This document shows positions 27,075 to 36,578 of a stretch of DNA of 64,000 bases, piece after piece (within the stretch, counting starts at the first letter, position 1; each line of letters opens with the position of its first letter). The stretch lies in the NCBI RefSeq assembly GCF_003952385.1, contig NZ_CP034444.1:2604001-2668000 (forward strand), written 5' to 3'. Below the pieces are notes generated by a model that was given only the letters and a program-made list of their open reading frames with translations, was not told where the DNA came from and did no database searches. The position numbers were made by a program, and so were the translations under genes. Source of the DNA: Mesorhizobium sp. M1D.F.Ca.ET.043.01.1.1 (GTDB lineage: Bacteria; Pseudomonadota; Alphaproteobacteria; Rhizobiales; Rhizobiaceae).

Positions 27075-28124
27075 TCAGCTTTCGGCGCCGAGCCCTCTGG
27101 CCAGCTTGCCGTCGCGGTCGTAGGCCTTGACGATCTCGGCGACCAGCGGATGGCGCACGACGTCGCCCTCGTTGAAGCGGACCGTGACGATGCCCGGCAC
27201 GCCGTCAAGGATGCGCAGCGCTTCGACGAGGCCCGACTTGGTGTTGGGCGGCAGGTCGATCTGGGTCGGATCGCCGGTGACGATCATGCGCGAGTTCTCG
27301 CCGAGACGGGTGAGGAACATCTTCATCTGCATCGGCGTGGTGTTCTGCGCCTCATCGAGGATCACCGCCGCATGCGCCAGCGTGCGGCCGCGCATGAAGG
27401 CCAAAGGCGCGATCTCGATGACCTCGGCGGCAATCGCCCGCTCGACCTTGTCGGCCGGCATCATGTCGTAGAGCGCGTCGTAAAGGGGCCTCAGATACGG
27501 ATCGACCTTCTCCTTCATGTCGCCGGGCAGGAAGCCAAGCCGCTCGCCGGCCTCGACCGCCGGGCGCGACAGCACGATGCGCTCGACCATGCCGCGCTCC
27601 AACAGCATCGCCGCATGCGCCACCGCCAGATAGGTCTTGCCGGTGCCGGCCGGGCCGATGCCGAAGACCATTTCGGAGCGCTCCAGCGCGCGCATATAGG
27701 CGTCCTGGTTGAGCGAGCGGGCATAGATCGTGCGCTTGCGCGTCGCGATCTGGGCGGCCGAAACCTTGCCTTTGCGCTCCATGGTCGGCAGCGTCAGCTG
27801 GTCGTCGGCGGCGATCGCCATGCGCACCGCGCCGTCGACGTCGGACTGGCCGATCTCTGCGCCTTTCTGCAGAATGCCGTAGAGTGTATCCAGCGCGCGG
27901 CGCGCCTGCTCGGCGGCTGAGGCCGTGCCTTTGATCGCAAGCTGGTTGCCGCGCGAGCGGATGTCGACACCGAGCTTCTGCTCGAGCCGGGCCAGGTTCT
28001 CGTCGAACTGGCCGTAAAGGGCGCTGGCAAGCTTGTTGTTGTCGAAGGTCAGTACGATGTGCGCCATGTCGGAGGCCCCGGATGCCTGGTTCTGGGGCGG
28101 ATTCTTCAGTTCAGCAGCGCTCAA
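27075..28124 (-). CDS. PhoH-like ATPase (YbeZ)
   Basis: The 349-residue protein has an N-terminal KH-like segment (about 20-105) and a P-loop ATPase domain with Walker [16 protein letters not shown] near 160-175 and the Walker B-like [11 protein letters not shown]. PhoH/YbeZ is thought to act with YbeY in RNA metabolism. The longest start is TTG at 28124 ([11 protein letters not shown]), with GAGGAG four bases upstream; an ATG at 28067 (MAHIVLTFD) would also give a full KH part. I favour the TTG because rhizobial relatives share that N-terminus. It follows miaB by 37 bases. Confidence 0.94.
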   Translation of the reverse strand: MSAAELKNPPQNQASGASDMAHIVLTFDNNKLASALYGQFDENLARLEQKLGVDIRSRGNQLAIKGTASAAEQARRALDTLYGILQKGAEIGQSDVDGAVRMAIAADDQLTLPTMERKGKVSAAQIATRKRTIYARSLNQDAYMRALERSEMVFGIGPAGTGKTYLAVAHAAMLLERGMVERIVLSRPAVEAGERLGFLPGDMKEKVDPYLRPLYDALYDMMPADKVERAIAAEVIEIAPLAFMRGRTLAHAAVILDEAQNTTPMQMKMFLTRLGENSRMIVTGDPTQIDLPPNTKSGLVEALRILDGVPGIVTVRFNEGDVVRHPLVAEIVKAYDRDGKLARGLGAES

Positions 28125-28161
28125 CCGTCTCTCCTCATCTGCCGAGGCTTGTGGCTATGCA

Positions 28162-29571
28162 TCAGGCCAACTCGGCGAACAGGCTGTTGGGGCCCGTCTT
28201 CGTGATTCGTACGTCGATAATGTCACCGATTCCGCCGGCCTTGTCGTCAACAATTACCGGCTGTAGCCAGGGCGAGCGGCCGACGATCTGACCGGCACGC
28301 CGGCCGGGCTTCTCGATCAGCGTGCCGACGGTGCGGCCGACCAGGCTGGCGATGAACGCCCGCTGCTGCTCGTTGATCAGCGCCTGCAGGCGCTGCAGCC
28401 GTTCGTCCTTCACGGCTTCCGACACATGGCCGTCCATCTCGGCGCCCGGCGTGCCGGGACGCGGCGAATATTTGAACGTGAAGGCCGAGGCGTAATTCAC
28501 CTCGCGCACCAGCTTCAGCGTCGCCTCGAAATCCGCTTCCGTCTCGCCGGGAAAGCCGACGATGAAGTCGCCGGACATGGCGATGTCGCCGCGCGCGGCG
28601 CGGATGCGATCGATGAGGGTCAGATAGTCGCGTGCCGTATGCCTGCGATTCATCGCCTTCAGTATCCGGTCGGAGCCAGACTGCACTGGTAGATGCAGAT
28701 AGGGCATCAAGGCGGGCAGGTCACGATGCGCGGCGATCAATTCGTCATCCATGTCGCGCGGATGGCTGGTCGTATAGCGCAGCCGCGCCAGGCCGGGGAT
28801 TTCCGCCAGGCGGAAAAGCAGGCGTCCGAGGCCCCATTCCTCGCCGTTTTCGCCCTCGCCGTGCCACGCATTGACGTTCTGGCCGAGCAACGTCACCTCG
28901 CGCACGCCGGCCTCGGCGAGGCGCCCGGCCTCGGCGACGATCTGCGCCACGGGACGCGAGACTTCCGAGCCGCGCGTATAGGGCACGACGCAGAAGGTGC
29001 AGAACTTGTCGCAGCCTTCCTGCACGGTGAGGAAGGCGGTAACGCCGCGCTTTGCCACCTCGGCCCGTTTCGGCTGCGGCAGATGCTCGAACTTGTCCTC
29101 GATTGCATAGTCGGTCTCGACGATCTTCTGGCCGCCGCGGACCCTCGCCAGCACATCGGGCAGGCGGTGATAGGTCTGCGGGCCGATAACGAGATCGACC
29201 GCTGGCGCGCGGCGGATGATCTCGGCGCCCTCGGCCTGCGCCACGCAGCCGGCGACGCCGATCAGCAGCTCGCGCCCGGCCACGGCGCGCTCGGCCTTCA
29301 TGTCGCGGATGCGGCCAAGCTCGGAATAGACCTTTTCCGCCGCCTTCTCGCGGATATGGCAGGTGTTGAGCAGCACCAGATCGGCGTCCTCGACGGCGTC
29401 GGTCGCGACATAGCCGTCGGCGGCCAGCGCATCGGTCATGCGCTGGGAATCGTAGACATTCATCTGGCAGCCATAGGTCTTGACGAAGACCTTTTTTGCC
29501 GCCGGGGCAGGGCTCGCCACATGCTCGGGGGCCGTGCCGATGTCGTGGCTTTCGATCGTGTTCAATTCCAT
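28162..29571 (-). CDS. miaB: tRNA-2-methylthio-N6-dimethylallyladenosine synthase MiaB
   Basis: The radical-SAM methylthiotransferase modifies A37 of tRNAs reading UNN codons. The N-terminal domain holds three cluster cysteines ([30 protein letters not shown]); the radical-SAM motif is [15 protein letters not shown]; a TRAM domain ends the protein. I chose ATG 29571 ([10 protein letters not shown], 469 residues) over a TTG 30 bases upstream because the added residues are not family-like. It heads the miaB-phoH-ybeY-corC run and follows plsC across a repeat. Confidence 0.95.
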   Translation of the reverse strand: MELNTIESHDIGTAPEHVASPAPAAKKVFVKTYGCQMNVYDSQRMTDALAADGYVATDAVEDADLVLLNTCHIREKAAEKVYSELGRIRDMKAERAVAGRELLIGVAGCVAQAEGAEIIRRAPAVDLVIGPQTYHRLPDVLARVRGGQKIVETDYAIEDKFEHLPQPKRAEVAKRGVTAFLTVQEGCDKFCTFCVVPYTRGSEVSRPVAQIVAEAGRLAEAGVREVTLLGQNVNAWHGEGENGEEWGLGRLLFRLAEIPGLARLRYTTSHPRDMDDELIAAHRDLPALMPYLHLPVQSGSDRILKAMNRRHTARDYLTLIDRIRAARGDIAMSGDFIVGFPGETEADFEATLKLVREVNYASAFTFKYSPRPGTPGAEMDGHVSEAVKDERLQRLQALINEQQRAFIASLVGRTVGTLIEKPGRRAGQIVGRSPWLQPVIVDDKAGGIGDIIDVRITKTGPNSLFAELA

Positions 29572-29618
29572 CGGCCGGCTTCTAACGCCTTTCCGTGACA
29601 AAAAACAGACGATTCTGG

Positions 29619-29719
29619 CTGAAGCGCGTCGTGCTGCATGGATTCAGCCGGCGCGCTTCAGACTTTGTTTTGTGCATGTCGTTGCCCCAAAAACCGCTAC
29701 ACACTTTTGGGCGACATGC
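29619..29719 (-). repeat. Bipartite RIME-like palindromic element
   Basis: On the minus strand a first palindrome (29719-29674) has arms GCATGTCG and CGACATGC around a core with AAAAGTGTGTAGCGGTTTTT. A second (29661-29619) has arms CTGAAGCGCG and CGCGCTTCAG. The order matches the elements at 40995 and 62276 but the arms have different sequences. A six-T run follows at the miaB side. Confidence 0.8.
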
Positions 29720-29725
29720 ATCGAT

Positions 29726-30526
29726 TCAGCGGCTTGGGCGCGGTTCGGCGAGCGCGGCCTGCATCATCTCGCGCACCTTGGCTTCCATCAATCTCGCCGT
29801 TTCCTTGCGGTTCGAACCCTTGGCGAACGGCACCGGATCGCCGAAATGCACCTCGGCATCGACCGCGCCTTCAGCCAGCAGCACCTTCAGATGCGGCATC
29901 AGATCCTGGTCGCCGATCCAGGCGGCCATCGGGCGGTGGCGGCGGCCCATCGGCACGCCATGCACCCGCGTATAGGCGATCGCCACCGGCTGGATGAACA
30001 CCTGTTCCGCCGCCCCTTCGGAAATCGCCATCGAGGCCGCGCCGAACAAGGTGCTCTTGAACGGCAGAACCAGATTGCCGTCGCCGGTCGAGCCCTCGGC
30101 GAACAGCACCATCGCGTCGCCCTTGGCCATGCGCCTGGCGATCTCGCTCGCCTGGTCGCCGGAGCTGCGCTTGCGCTCGCGCTCGATGAAGACGGTGCGC
30201 TGCAGCTTGGACAGCATGCCGATAAGCGGCCAGCCCGCCATGTCTGCCCTGGCGATGAACTTCACATCGACAAAGGAGCCGAGCACCATGATGTCGGTCC
30301 AGGAGATGTGGTTGGCCGCGATGAGCAACGGGCGCTCCCTGGACAGCGCGCCCTTGACGTGAACGCGAATGCCCAGCGCCTTGAGGATCATGCCGTGCCA
30401 GATCCTCAGGACGACCGTCTCCGGCCAGAGCCTGGTCTTCATCGACAGGAGTTGCAGCGGCGCCAGCACCAGCGTGCCGGCGGCGACAAGGGCGAACGCC
30501 AGGAAAGTCCGCAATCTCTTGATCAT
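29726..30526 (-). CDS. plsC: 1-acyl-sn-glycerol-3-phosphate acyltransferase (PlsC family)
   Basis: This 266-residue membrane-associated acyltransferase converts lysophosphatidate to phosphatidate, or transfers acyl groups in related lipids. Motif I (NHISWTDIMVLG, the HX4D site, near 92-103), the FIERERKRSS block and the substrate motif FAEGSTGDGNLVLPFKS are all present. A hydrophobic helix occupies about 8-30. It lies between rimI and miaB. Rhizobia have several PlsC-like enzymes, including ornithine-lipid OlsA, so the exact acceptor is not settled. Confidence 0.9.
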   Translation of the reverse strand: MIKRLRTFLAFALVAAGTLVLAPLQLLSMKTRLWPETVVLRIWHGMILKALGIRVHVKGALSRERPLLIAANHISWTDIMVLGSFVDVKFIARADMAGWPLIGMLSKLQRTVFIERERKRSSGDQASEIARRMAKGDAMVLFAEGSTGDGNLVLPFKSTLFGAASMAISEGAAEQVFIQPVAIAYTRVHGVPMGRRHRPMAAWIGDQDLMPHLKVLLAEGAVDAEVHFGDPVPFAKGSNRKETARLMEAKVREMMQAALAEPRPSR

Positions 30527-30553
30527 TCGCTCCCGCCCTGTGGCGCCGTCTGG

Positions 30554-31048
30554 CTAGCGAAGATCGCGGCGCATGACAAGCGCGCCGGTCGGGCCGTGCT
30601 CGGTCGACCGGTAGTAGTTCGGACGCTGGCCGACCTGGCGGAAGCCGAGCCTGCGGTAGAGCGCGATGGCCGGCTGATTGGTCTCGTCGACTTCGAGGAA
30701 CAGCGCCTCGGCGCGCTGCGCGTGCAGTTCGCGCAACACCGCATCCATCAACTGCCAGCCGAGCCCCTGGCGGCGATGCGCGCGGGCCACGGCAACGGTC
30801 AGGATCTCGCCCTCGCCCGCCGCCAGCCGCGCCAGCACGAAACCGACCGGAGGTTTCGATCCCTGTCCTGTCTCGCGCGCGGCGTAGCCGAACACGGTGT
30901 CCTGCTCGAGCAGCGCCGCAAACTCACCATCGGTCCAGGGCCGGACAAAATCCTCGCGATGCAACACCGAGATGGCGGCGCTGTCGGCAACCGTCAGCGG
31001 CTCCAGGGCATAGTCCCTGCGGCGCGGCTGAAAGAAAGGTATGCGCAT
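30554..31048 (-). CDS. rimI: Ribosomal protein S18-alanine N-acetyltransferase (RimI)
   Basis: The 164-residue GNAT-family acetyltransferase carries the acetyl-CoA loop AVARAHRRQGLGWQLMDAVL (Q/RxxGxG/A) and the C-terminal FLEVDETNQPAIALYRRLGFRQVG typical of RimI. The family acetylates the S18 N-terminus. Its start codon overlaps the tsaB stop by one base (TGATG), so the two are coupled; tsaB-rimI pairing is widespread. Confidence 0.92.
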   Translation of the reverse strand: MRIPFFQPRRRDYALEPLTVADSAAISVLHREDFVRPWTDGEFAALLEQDTVFGYAARETGQGSKPPVGFVLARLAAGEGEILTVAVARAHRRQGLGWQLMDAVLRELHAQRAEALFLEVDETNQPAIALYRRLGFRQVGQRPNYYRSTEHGPTGALVMRRDLR

Positions 31049-31779
31049 CAGGACTTTTTTCCCTTTGGCCCATGATCTTTTCCAGAATCCGGCTTTCCGG
31101 CTTCATGGCCCTGCCTCGGCAGAATGAAGCCGGCCTGCGGCTTGGCGTCAGCGCCGCGCAGATAGAGCGGCTTCGGCTTTTCGCCCGCCCCCTTGGCTGC
31201 GGCCAGCCGGGCATAGGTGGCGATGTCCGCCGTGGCAACGGCCGGCCCGATGTCGAAACCCTGTCCGGCCGCGGCGGCAATCAGCGGCGCGGCGGTGCCG
31301 GCAAGGACTGCTTTCGCATCGACCGCCATTGCGGTCGCATCGGAAAGCGTGGCCACCGATGGACCGTAAGTCAAGACTAACGCTTTATCGAAAAGAACGG
31401 CATGGATTTCCTCGCGGCCGGCGTCGAGCGCGGCAAGCACGTCTCGCCCGGGAAAGGCATTTGCAGCCTCCGCCGCCAGCGCTTCCAGCGTCGTCACCCC
31501 GACGGCCGGGATTTTCAGGGCCAGCGCAAGGCCGCGCGCGGTCGACACGCCGACGCGCAGGCCGGTGAAGGAGCCTGGGCCGATCGAGACAGCGACGGCG
31601 TCCAGCGCCTGATAACGGATCCCGCCGGCCTTCAAGGCGGCCTCGATGACGGCCATCAGATGCTCGGCGTGCCCCTTGCCGAGGTCGAGCACATGGCGAC
31701 CAAGCTCGATGCCCGCGCCGGCGTCATAGACGCAGGCGGCGCAGAGACTGGCGGCGCAGTCGATGGCAAGCAATTTCAT
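31048..31779 (-). CDS. tsaB: TsaB, tRNA threonylcarbamoyladenosine synthesis partner
   Basis: The 243-residue non-catalytic partner of TsaD takes part in t6A37 synthesis. The N-terminus MKLLAIDCAASLCAACVYD and the core VSIGPGSFTGLRVGVSTARGLA are characteristic. The last 20 or so residues (from about HEAGKPDSGKDHGPKGKKS) are not family-like. They are encoded by 31067-31110, which resembles the palindromic intergenic repeat of this genome, so the tail looks like a captured repeat. It overlaps rimI by one base. Confidence 0.92.
   Translation of the reverse strand: MKLLAIDCAASLCAACVYDAGAGIELGRHVLDLGKGHAEHLMAVIEAALKAGGIRYQALDAVAVSIGPGSFTGLRVGVSTARGLALALKIPAVGVTTLEALAAEAANAFPGRDVLAALDAGREEIHAVLFDKALVLTYGPSVATLSDATAMAVDAKAVLAGTAAPLIAAAAGQGFDIGPAVATADIATYARLAAAKGAGEKPKPLYLRGADAKPQAGFILPRQGHEAGKPDSGKDHGPKGKKS
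31067..31110 (-). repeat. Repeat-like palindrome within the tsaB 3' end
   Basis: The minus strand reads CATGAAGCCGGAAAGCCGG followed by GGAAAAGATCATG, comparable with the arms and core of the element at 1395-1443. The arms pair imperfectly. Assignment as a worn repeat copy is by resemblance. Confidence 0.45.
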
Positions 31780-31900
31780 ACGGGCAGCTTCATATTGGCA
31801 GCTTCATGGGGCCGGTTGACGAACACCTTCCCTCTGCCCGGCATGGCCCGCCGCCGCAAGTACCAGGCGGCATAAATGTTAAGCGGCTTTGCTTCGGCCG

Positions 31901-33016
31901 TCAGGCAGCGGCCGCAATGCGCAGCATGTGATTGTCCCAGACATAGTCGGGCTCGGAATGCGCGGCGCCGGCACCGCCGACGATCGCCCCGGCGCCCGTC
32001 GTCGCCATGTAGCCGGCGCCGTCCGGGGCCAGGCCGCAAACCTCGACAAGCGACCTGGTCGCGACCACGCGTCCGCTGGCGGCGTCGATGACGGCGAGCG
32101 AATTTCCCTCGGGCGAGGTGACGGCGACCGTGCCGGCAACGGGATTGGCGGCGACCGAGCCGATATAGTTGCGGAGGCCCGAGAGCACGTCCTGCGGCAT
32201 CTCCAAGAGCTCCAGCTCCTTGCCGCGCGCGGCGCGGCCGACCAGCGCCGGACGGTCGGTCGCCGGTCCGCGATACTGGCAGCCTAACCAGACGGTGCCC
32301 GCCTGGTCGCGGTCCATGTGGCGGATCGAGAGCTGGTGCAGCGCCGGGGGCAGCGCATGCTTTTCGATCAGGTCGCCGGTGACGCGGTCGACCAGCGTGT
32401 AGGAGGGCTTCATGGTCGCGATGTTGAGCTCGGCGCGGCCGAAATCCGGATGCGTCTCGATGCCGCCATTGGCGATGGCGAGCGTCCGGCCGTCGCCGAG
32501 CAGCAGCAGCTCGTGGGGGCCCATGCCGTAGGTCGGGAACTCGCCGACGCGGTTGAATTTCGCCTTCGCGTCATAGACGCCGACGACGCCGGCGGCATTG
32601 TCGAAATCATTCTCGGTCGCATAGAGCAGCCCGCCGTCGGGCGAGAACACGCCATGGCCGAAGAAATGCCGGCCGGCGATGCTGGCGATGGTCAACGGCT
32701 TCTCGCGGCCGGCATGGTCGAAGACGACGGCGAAGGTGCCAGGCTGGCGGGCGAAGACGACCGAGCGCTTCGACACCGGATCGAAGGTGACGTCGTGGCC
32801 GCGGTCGGGCAGATCGAGGGTGTGCAGAACCTTGCCGGCCTCGGAGAGCACGGCGGCGCCGAAGCTGCCGTCGCGCTTGACGAAGGCGGTGGCAAAGACG
32901 GCATCGGCTGCCAGCATGTCCGCCCAGGCGCGCGGCGCCATGGCGGCGGCGAAGCCGGCGCCGGCGGCCTTCAGGAAATCGCGGCGATCGATGAGTTGCG
33001 TGCCTCTCCAAGCCAT
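31901..33016 (-). CDS. DUF1513 periplasmic beta-propeller-like protein of the imelysin module
   Basis: This 371-residue protein has a probable Tat signal (RRDFLKAAGAGFAAAM at about 11-26). It then shows repeated blade-like segments (HDVTFDPVSKRSVVFARQPG, GHGVFSPDGGLLYATEND, TYGMGPHELLLLGDG) typical of DUF1513 (COG3490). The function is unknown. The family is almost always found behind imelysin and di-heme genes in iron-regulated operons, as here: it starts three bases after the second imelysin. Tat export suggests that it folds, perhaps with a cofactor, before secretion. Confidence 0.9.
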   Translation of the reverse strand: MAWRGTQLIDRRDFLKAAGAGFAAAMAPRAWADMLAADAVFATAFVKRDGSFGAAVLSEAGKVLHTLDLPDRGHDVTFDPVSKRSVVFARQPGTFAVVFDHAGREKPLTIASIAGRHFFGHGVFSPDGGLLYATENDFDNAAGVVGVYDAKAKFNRVGEFPTYGMGPHELLLLGDGRTLAIANGGIETHPDFGRAELNIATMKPSYTLVDRVTGDLIEKHALPPALHQLSIRHMDRDQAGTVWLGCQYRGPATDRPALVGRAARGKELELLEMPQDVLSGLRNYIGSVAANPVAGTVAVTSPEGNSLAVIDAASGRVVATRSLVEVCGLAPDGAGYMATTGAGAIVGGAGAAHSEPDYVWDNHMLRIAAAA

Positions 33017-33019
33017 CGA

Positions 33020-34099
33020 TCAATCCCCGTCAAGCGAGGAAAAGCCGGCGGTCAGGCCGAATTCCGCGGTCATCCTGGTGCCGAACAGGGTCGACAGGCT
33101 GGACGTGATCAACGCGAAATGCTCGAGCTTGTCGCGCAGCGCCGGATCGGCGAGCGCCTTGTCGATCGGGCCGTTGGCGGACTTTGCCGTGGCCACGCCG
33201 TTGACGAGCTGAATGTGGATGGATTCGGCCATCCACCGCGCATCGGCGGGCAGCGCGTCACCGAGCTTCGAGGCCTGGAACAACTGGTCGATGCCGGTGA
33301 GATTCCCGGCCAGCGAAGTCGTCGTGCTCTGCGAGCGCCAGTAGATCGCCTGCTTCGGCTTGTCGGCGTCCGGCTTGGCGCCAAGAAAACCCTTGAGCCG
33401 CACGTCGCGGATCATCTCCAGCTCGTTGATGAAAACGCCTACCAGTTCCGTCACCGCTTCGGTGCCGTCGCGGTAAAGCGGGTTCTTTGGTCCCGGATTG
33501 GCCCAAAGCGAAGCAAAGCCGTCGGGCTTGTTCCAGGCGTCGCGGACCTCGCCGGCGATCGTTTCGATGTTGCCGGCCACCGCCGCGCCATAGGCGCAGC
33601 GATAGGGCTCGTCCTTCTTGGCAAGCACCTCGGCGCCATCGCCGAACAGCACATATTCCAGCGCGCCGAGGCCCTGCATGGCGACGCTCTTTCCCGCCAG
33701 CAGCGCCGGATCGGTGGCGGAGGGATCCTTGGCGGCGAGCGTCGCCTGCACCTGCCTCAGACCGATGCTCTTGCGGTCCGGCCAATAGAGCATGCGCTCC
33801 AGCCGGTTGTTGTCCTTGATCGGTCCGAAGGCGATGATCTCGGCCACCGACCAGGTCTCGACGGTGGCGGAAAAATCCGTGCGCGCCGCTTCGAGATTTT
33901 GCTCGGACGGTGCCGCGCAAAGCTGGCGAATCGCCTTGGTCAGGCTCGCGGCACGATCGTCGAGACTGGCATAGGCCGGGCGGACGAAGCCATCGATCGC
34001 GCGTCCGATGACATCGGAGGCCTTGACCGCGGCGGACGCCGGCCACGCGGCGGCCAGAAAAAGCGAAAGAGCAAAGGCGGCTGCCAGGCGTTTCGACAT
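33020..34099 (-). CDS. Imelysin-family periplasmic protein (second copy)
   Basis: The 359-residue secreted protein has signal peptide MSKRLAAAFALSLFLAAAWP with cleavage after ASAA. It is a divergent imelysin relative (COG3489 type) with helical repeats and the segment MQGLGALEYVLFG, where a GxHxxE-like metal motif is replaced by GLGALE. It is thus not an obvious metal binder at that site. The start at 34099 overlaps the di-heme stop by one base (TGATG). It acts with the di-heme protein and DUF1513 in a periplasmic iron-related module. Confidence 0.9.
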   Translation of the reverse strand: MSKRLAAAFALSLFLAAAWPASAAVKASDVIGRAIDGFVRPAYASLDDRAASLTKAIRQLCAAPSEQNLEAARTDFSATVETWSVAEIIAFGPIKDNNRLERMLYWPDRKSIGLRQVQATLAAKDPSATDPALLAGKSVAMQGLGALEYVLFGDGAEVLAKKDEPYRCAYGAAVAGNIETIAGEVRDAWNKPDGFASLWANPGPKNPLYRDGTEAVTELVGVFINELEMIRDVRLKGFLGAKPDADKPKQAIYWRSQSTTTSLAGNLTGIDQLFQASKLGDALPADARWMAESIHIQLVNGVATAKSANGPIDKALADPALRDKLEHFALITSSLSTLFGTRMTAEFGLTAGFSSLDGD

Positions 34100-35706
34100 C
34101 AGAGCGACTCCAGGAATTTGATCAGCGCGGCGCGGTTCGCGGCATCGGCGGCGGCAAAACGGTCGCGCGCCTTCCGGCCCTCGCCGCCATGCCAAAGGAT
34201 CGCCTCTTCGAGCGTGCGCGCGCGGCCGTCATGCAGATAGAAGCTGTTGCCGTTGACCGTCGCGGTCAGGCCAATGCCCCAGAGCGGCGGCGTGCGCCAT
34301 TCGCTGCCGCTCGCTTCTCCCACGCGCTGCCCGTCGGCCAGCCCCTCGCCCATGTCATGCAGCAGAAAATCGGAATAGGGCCAAATCAGCTGGAAGGCCT
34401 GCGCCTTGTTGGGCGTGCCGCGCAGCGTGACGAATTTCGGCGTGTGGCAGGAAATGCAGCCCTTCTCATAGAATTGCTTCTTGCCGGCAAGGACCTCCGG
34501 CTTGCCGAGATCGCGCCGCGCCGGCACCGCAAGGTTCTGCGAATAGAAGGTGACGAGGTCCATGACCGGGGGCGGCGCTTCCGCCGCGCCCAGGCGCTGC
34601 TGCACGCCATTCGGCATGGCAAGGCAATGCTTTTGCGCGTCGGTGCAGTCGCCCCAATGTTTGGGCACCTCCGGCGTCGAGATGCCGATGTCGCCGGCAA
34701 AGGCATCTGCCGTCTGCTGACGGATCGATGCGGCCTGCGCCTTCCAGCCGAAGCGGCCTAAGGTGATCTCGCCGCTCAATTCATCGCGCACGATGTTGGG
34801 CCTGCCGGAAATGCCGTCGCCGTCGCGGTCGTCCTGATCGGCATGCGATTGGATGTCAGCCGGAGCGATCCGCTCAATCAGGCCGAGGCCGATCATCGGC
34901 GGCGTCAGGCGCGGCGACAAAGTCGTGCGCGGATCAAGCGGCCCATAGGCCAGATCCTCGACCGAGTAGCTGGGCCTGCGCAGCGACACGACGGCGCCGC
35001 TGGCAAGCACAACCTTCTCTTGCGCATAGTCGACACGCATGCGGCCTTCGCCCTTGAGGCCTGGAACCGCGAGCTCCTGCAATTGCGAGCCGTAGACCGG
35101 ATCGGGGAAGTTGAGCGCCTTGTGGTCGGCAAGCGCGGCCTTTTCTTCCTCGCTGCTCGCATCGCGCGCAAGCCGCAGGAACATCGACGTCGAGCCGATA
35201 CCACCTTCCGGCGGACGGCCGCGGCCGTCCTTCAGATGGCAGTTCTGGCAGGCGCGTTCGTTGAACAGCGGGCCGAGCCCATCGGAGGCTTGGGTCGACG
35301 ACGGCGACGACACCCAATTCTTGCGGAAAAGCGCGTTGCCGAGCTTGAAGGTGCCTTCTTCCTCGAAGGTGATGTTGGCGGCGGATTGCGAGAAGGCATC
35401 GCGGTTGACGTCCTTCTCCGACGTGCCAGCGCCGCCTTGCATCAGCTCGAACGGCTCGGGCTTGGAAAAGTCCGTGGTCGGCCTGGTGACGGCCAGCACC
35501 CGCGCCTGATCCTGCGGCGTCAGATCGGCGCGGCTGGAGGCGAAGCCCACAGGGCCCGGCTCGCCGGCGATGGCGGAAGCAGAAAATGCAAGTGCCAGCA
35601 AGAGCGAAGCCCCACGACAATTCCGGTATCGCGGGGTCTTCTGAGGCGGCGGGCCAACACCTTTGGCCCGCCGCGAGCGGCGCGAAAAATCTATGGGGCG
35701 CCGCAT
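34099..35706 (-). CDS. Di-heme oxidoreductase family protein (DUF1111-like)
   Basis: The 535-residue periplasmic c-type cytochrome resembles di-heme peroxidases (COG3488). A basic N-terminus and a hydrophobic signal (about 33-47, cleavage after AIAG) are followed by two haem sites: CQNCH at 153-157 and CISCH at 417-421. Its redox role may be to oxidise or reduce iron for the neighbouring imelysins; that is inference from conserved context. The start lies 13 bases after bfr, with AAGGA immediately behind the bfr stop. Confidence 0.9.
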   Translation of the reverse strand: MRRPIDFSRRSRRAKGVGPPPQKTPRYRNCRGASLLLALAFSASAIAGEPGPVGFASSRADLTPQDQARVLAVTRPTTDFSKPEPFELMQGGAGTSEKDVNRDAFSQSAANITFEEEGTFKLGNALFRKNWVSSPSSTQASDGLGPLFNERACQNCHLKDGRGRPPEGGIGSTSMFLRLARDASSEEEKAALADHKALNFPDPVYGSQLQELAVPGLKGEGRMRVDYAQEKVVLASGAVVSLRRPSYSVEDLAYGPLDPRTTLSPRLTPPMIGLGLIERIAPADIQSHADQDDRDGDGISGRPNIVRDELSGEITLGRFGWKAQAASIRQQTADAFAGDIGISTPEVPKHWGDCTDAQKHCLAMPNGVQQRLGAAEAPPPVMDLVTFYSQNLAVPARRDLGKPEVLAGKKQFYEKGCISCHTPKFVTLRGTPNKAQAFQLIWPYSDFLLHDMGEGLADGQRVGEASGSEWRTPPLWGIGLTATVNGNSFYLHDGRARTLEEAILWHGGEGRKARDRFAAADAANRAALIKFLESL

Positions 35707-35718
35707 TCCCGCACGTCC

Positions 35719-36204
35719 TTACTCCGCCTCGTTGGCCGAGTCGGCGTTGAGCTGGCCGTACTTCTCCTCGCCGATCGAGGCGAGCAGGTCGAGTTGCGTC
35801 TCGAGGAAGTCGATATGGCTTTCCTCGTCCGCCAGCAGGTCCTCGAAGAGCTTCATCGACACGTAGTCGCCCTCGTCCTGACAGATCTCGCGCGAGCGCT
35901 TGTAGGACGTGCGGGCGTCATATTCGCCGGCGAGGTCGGATTCGAGCACTTCCTTCACGTTCTGGCCGATGCGCAGCGGCGCGACGGATTGCAAGTTCGG
36001 ATGGCCTTCGAGGAAGATGATGCGGGCGACCAGCCGGTCGGCATGATGCATTTCCTCGATCGATTCCGCCCGCTCCTTCTTCGCGAGCTTGGTGTAGCCC
36101 CAGTCCTCGAGCAGACGATAGTGGACCCAGTACTGGTTGACTGCTCCAAGCTCCAGAAACAGGGCCTCGTTAAGCCGCTCGATGATCTGCGGATCGCCTT
36201 TCAT
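35719..36204 (-). CDS. bfr: Bacterioferritin
   Basis: The 161-residue haem ferritin stores iron as a 24-mer. The ferroxidase ligands Glu18, Glu51, His54 and the later EE..H set ([11 protein letters not shown]) are present, and the inter-subunit haem ligand is Met52 (IEEMHHAD). It is placed between bfd and the di-heme gene. Its start overlaps the end of bfd by 35 bases. GGAG lies about nine bases before the ATG. Bfr genes are classical Irr targets in Rhizobiales. Confidence 0.97.
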   Translation of the reverse strand: MKGDPQIIERLNEALFLELGAVNQYWVHYRLLEDWGYTKLAKKERAESIEEMHHADRLVARIIFLEGHPNLQSVAPLRIGQNVKEVLESDLAGEYDARTSYKRSREICQDEGDYVSMKLFEDLLADEESHIDFLETQLDLLASIGEEKYGQLNADSANEAE

Positions 36205-36472
36205 GGAATCTGCTCCCGTATTGGACCCGCAAGCCTCTCACGCGGTCCAGGTGATCCGCGCCGCTCCCCTCTGAACGGGCGTGGTAGTTCTCGGTGACCC
36301 GAATGATCGTTTCCACCACATTTGGGAAGCAGCCGCAACAGCGGCCGCGCTTGCGCATGGCATGATAGACCTTGGCCGGCACAATAAGCTGCCAGGGATC
36401 TTCATCCAGCAGACCGATGATCGTCTGCTCGATCTCCTTTTCGGTGATGATGTTGCAATGGCAGATCAGCAT
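36170..36472 (-). CDS. bfd: Bacterioferritin-associated ferredoxin-like [2Fe-2S] protein
   Basis: The 100-residue protein starts [18 protein letters not shown] and carries the four cysteines of the BFD domain: CHC at 4-6 and CCGCFP near 46-50. Bfd reduces the bacterioferritin core so that stored iron is released. The domain ends by about residue 62; the remaining 38 residues are low in similarity and partly overlap bfr (36170-36204) in another frame. A shorter ancestral stop may have been lost. It lies upstream of bfr on the same strand. Confidence 0.88.
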   Translation of the reverse strand: MLICHCNIITEKEIEQTIIGLLDEDPWQLIVPAKVYHAMRKRGRCCGCFPNVVETIIRVTENYHARSEGSGADHLDRVRGLRVQYGSRFHERRSADHRAA

Positions 36473-36527
36473 TTACTTGCTCTGGCTGACGGCGCCACTC
36501 CGGCGCCGTTTGGCTTGTTTCTCAATC

Positions 36528-36576
36528 GGGCATGATCTTGGCCAAAAACCGGCTTCCACTTTTTGGGGTCGTACCC
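36528..36576 (-). repeat. Single palindromic repeat unit
   Basis: The sequence contains GGGCATGATC near one end, GTCGTACCC at the other, and a core with AAAAAGTGGAAGCCGGTTTTT on the minus strand. It is a diverged first-palindrome unit without a clear second half, located between the imelysin stop and bfd. Confidence 0.7.
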
Positions 36577-36578
36577 GG

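Noticed and set aside
29809..29825. tRNA-like GGTTCGAACCC sequence
   Set aside because: It lies inside plsC (coding for GSNRK) and no cloverleaf can be built around it.
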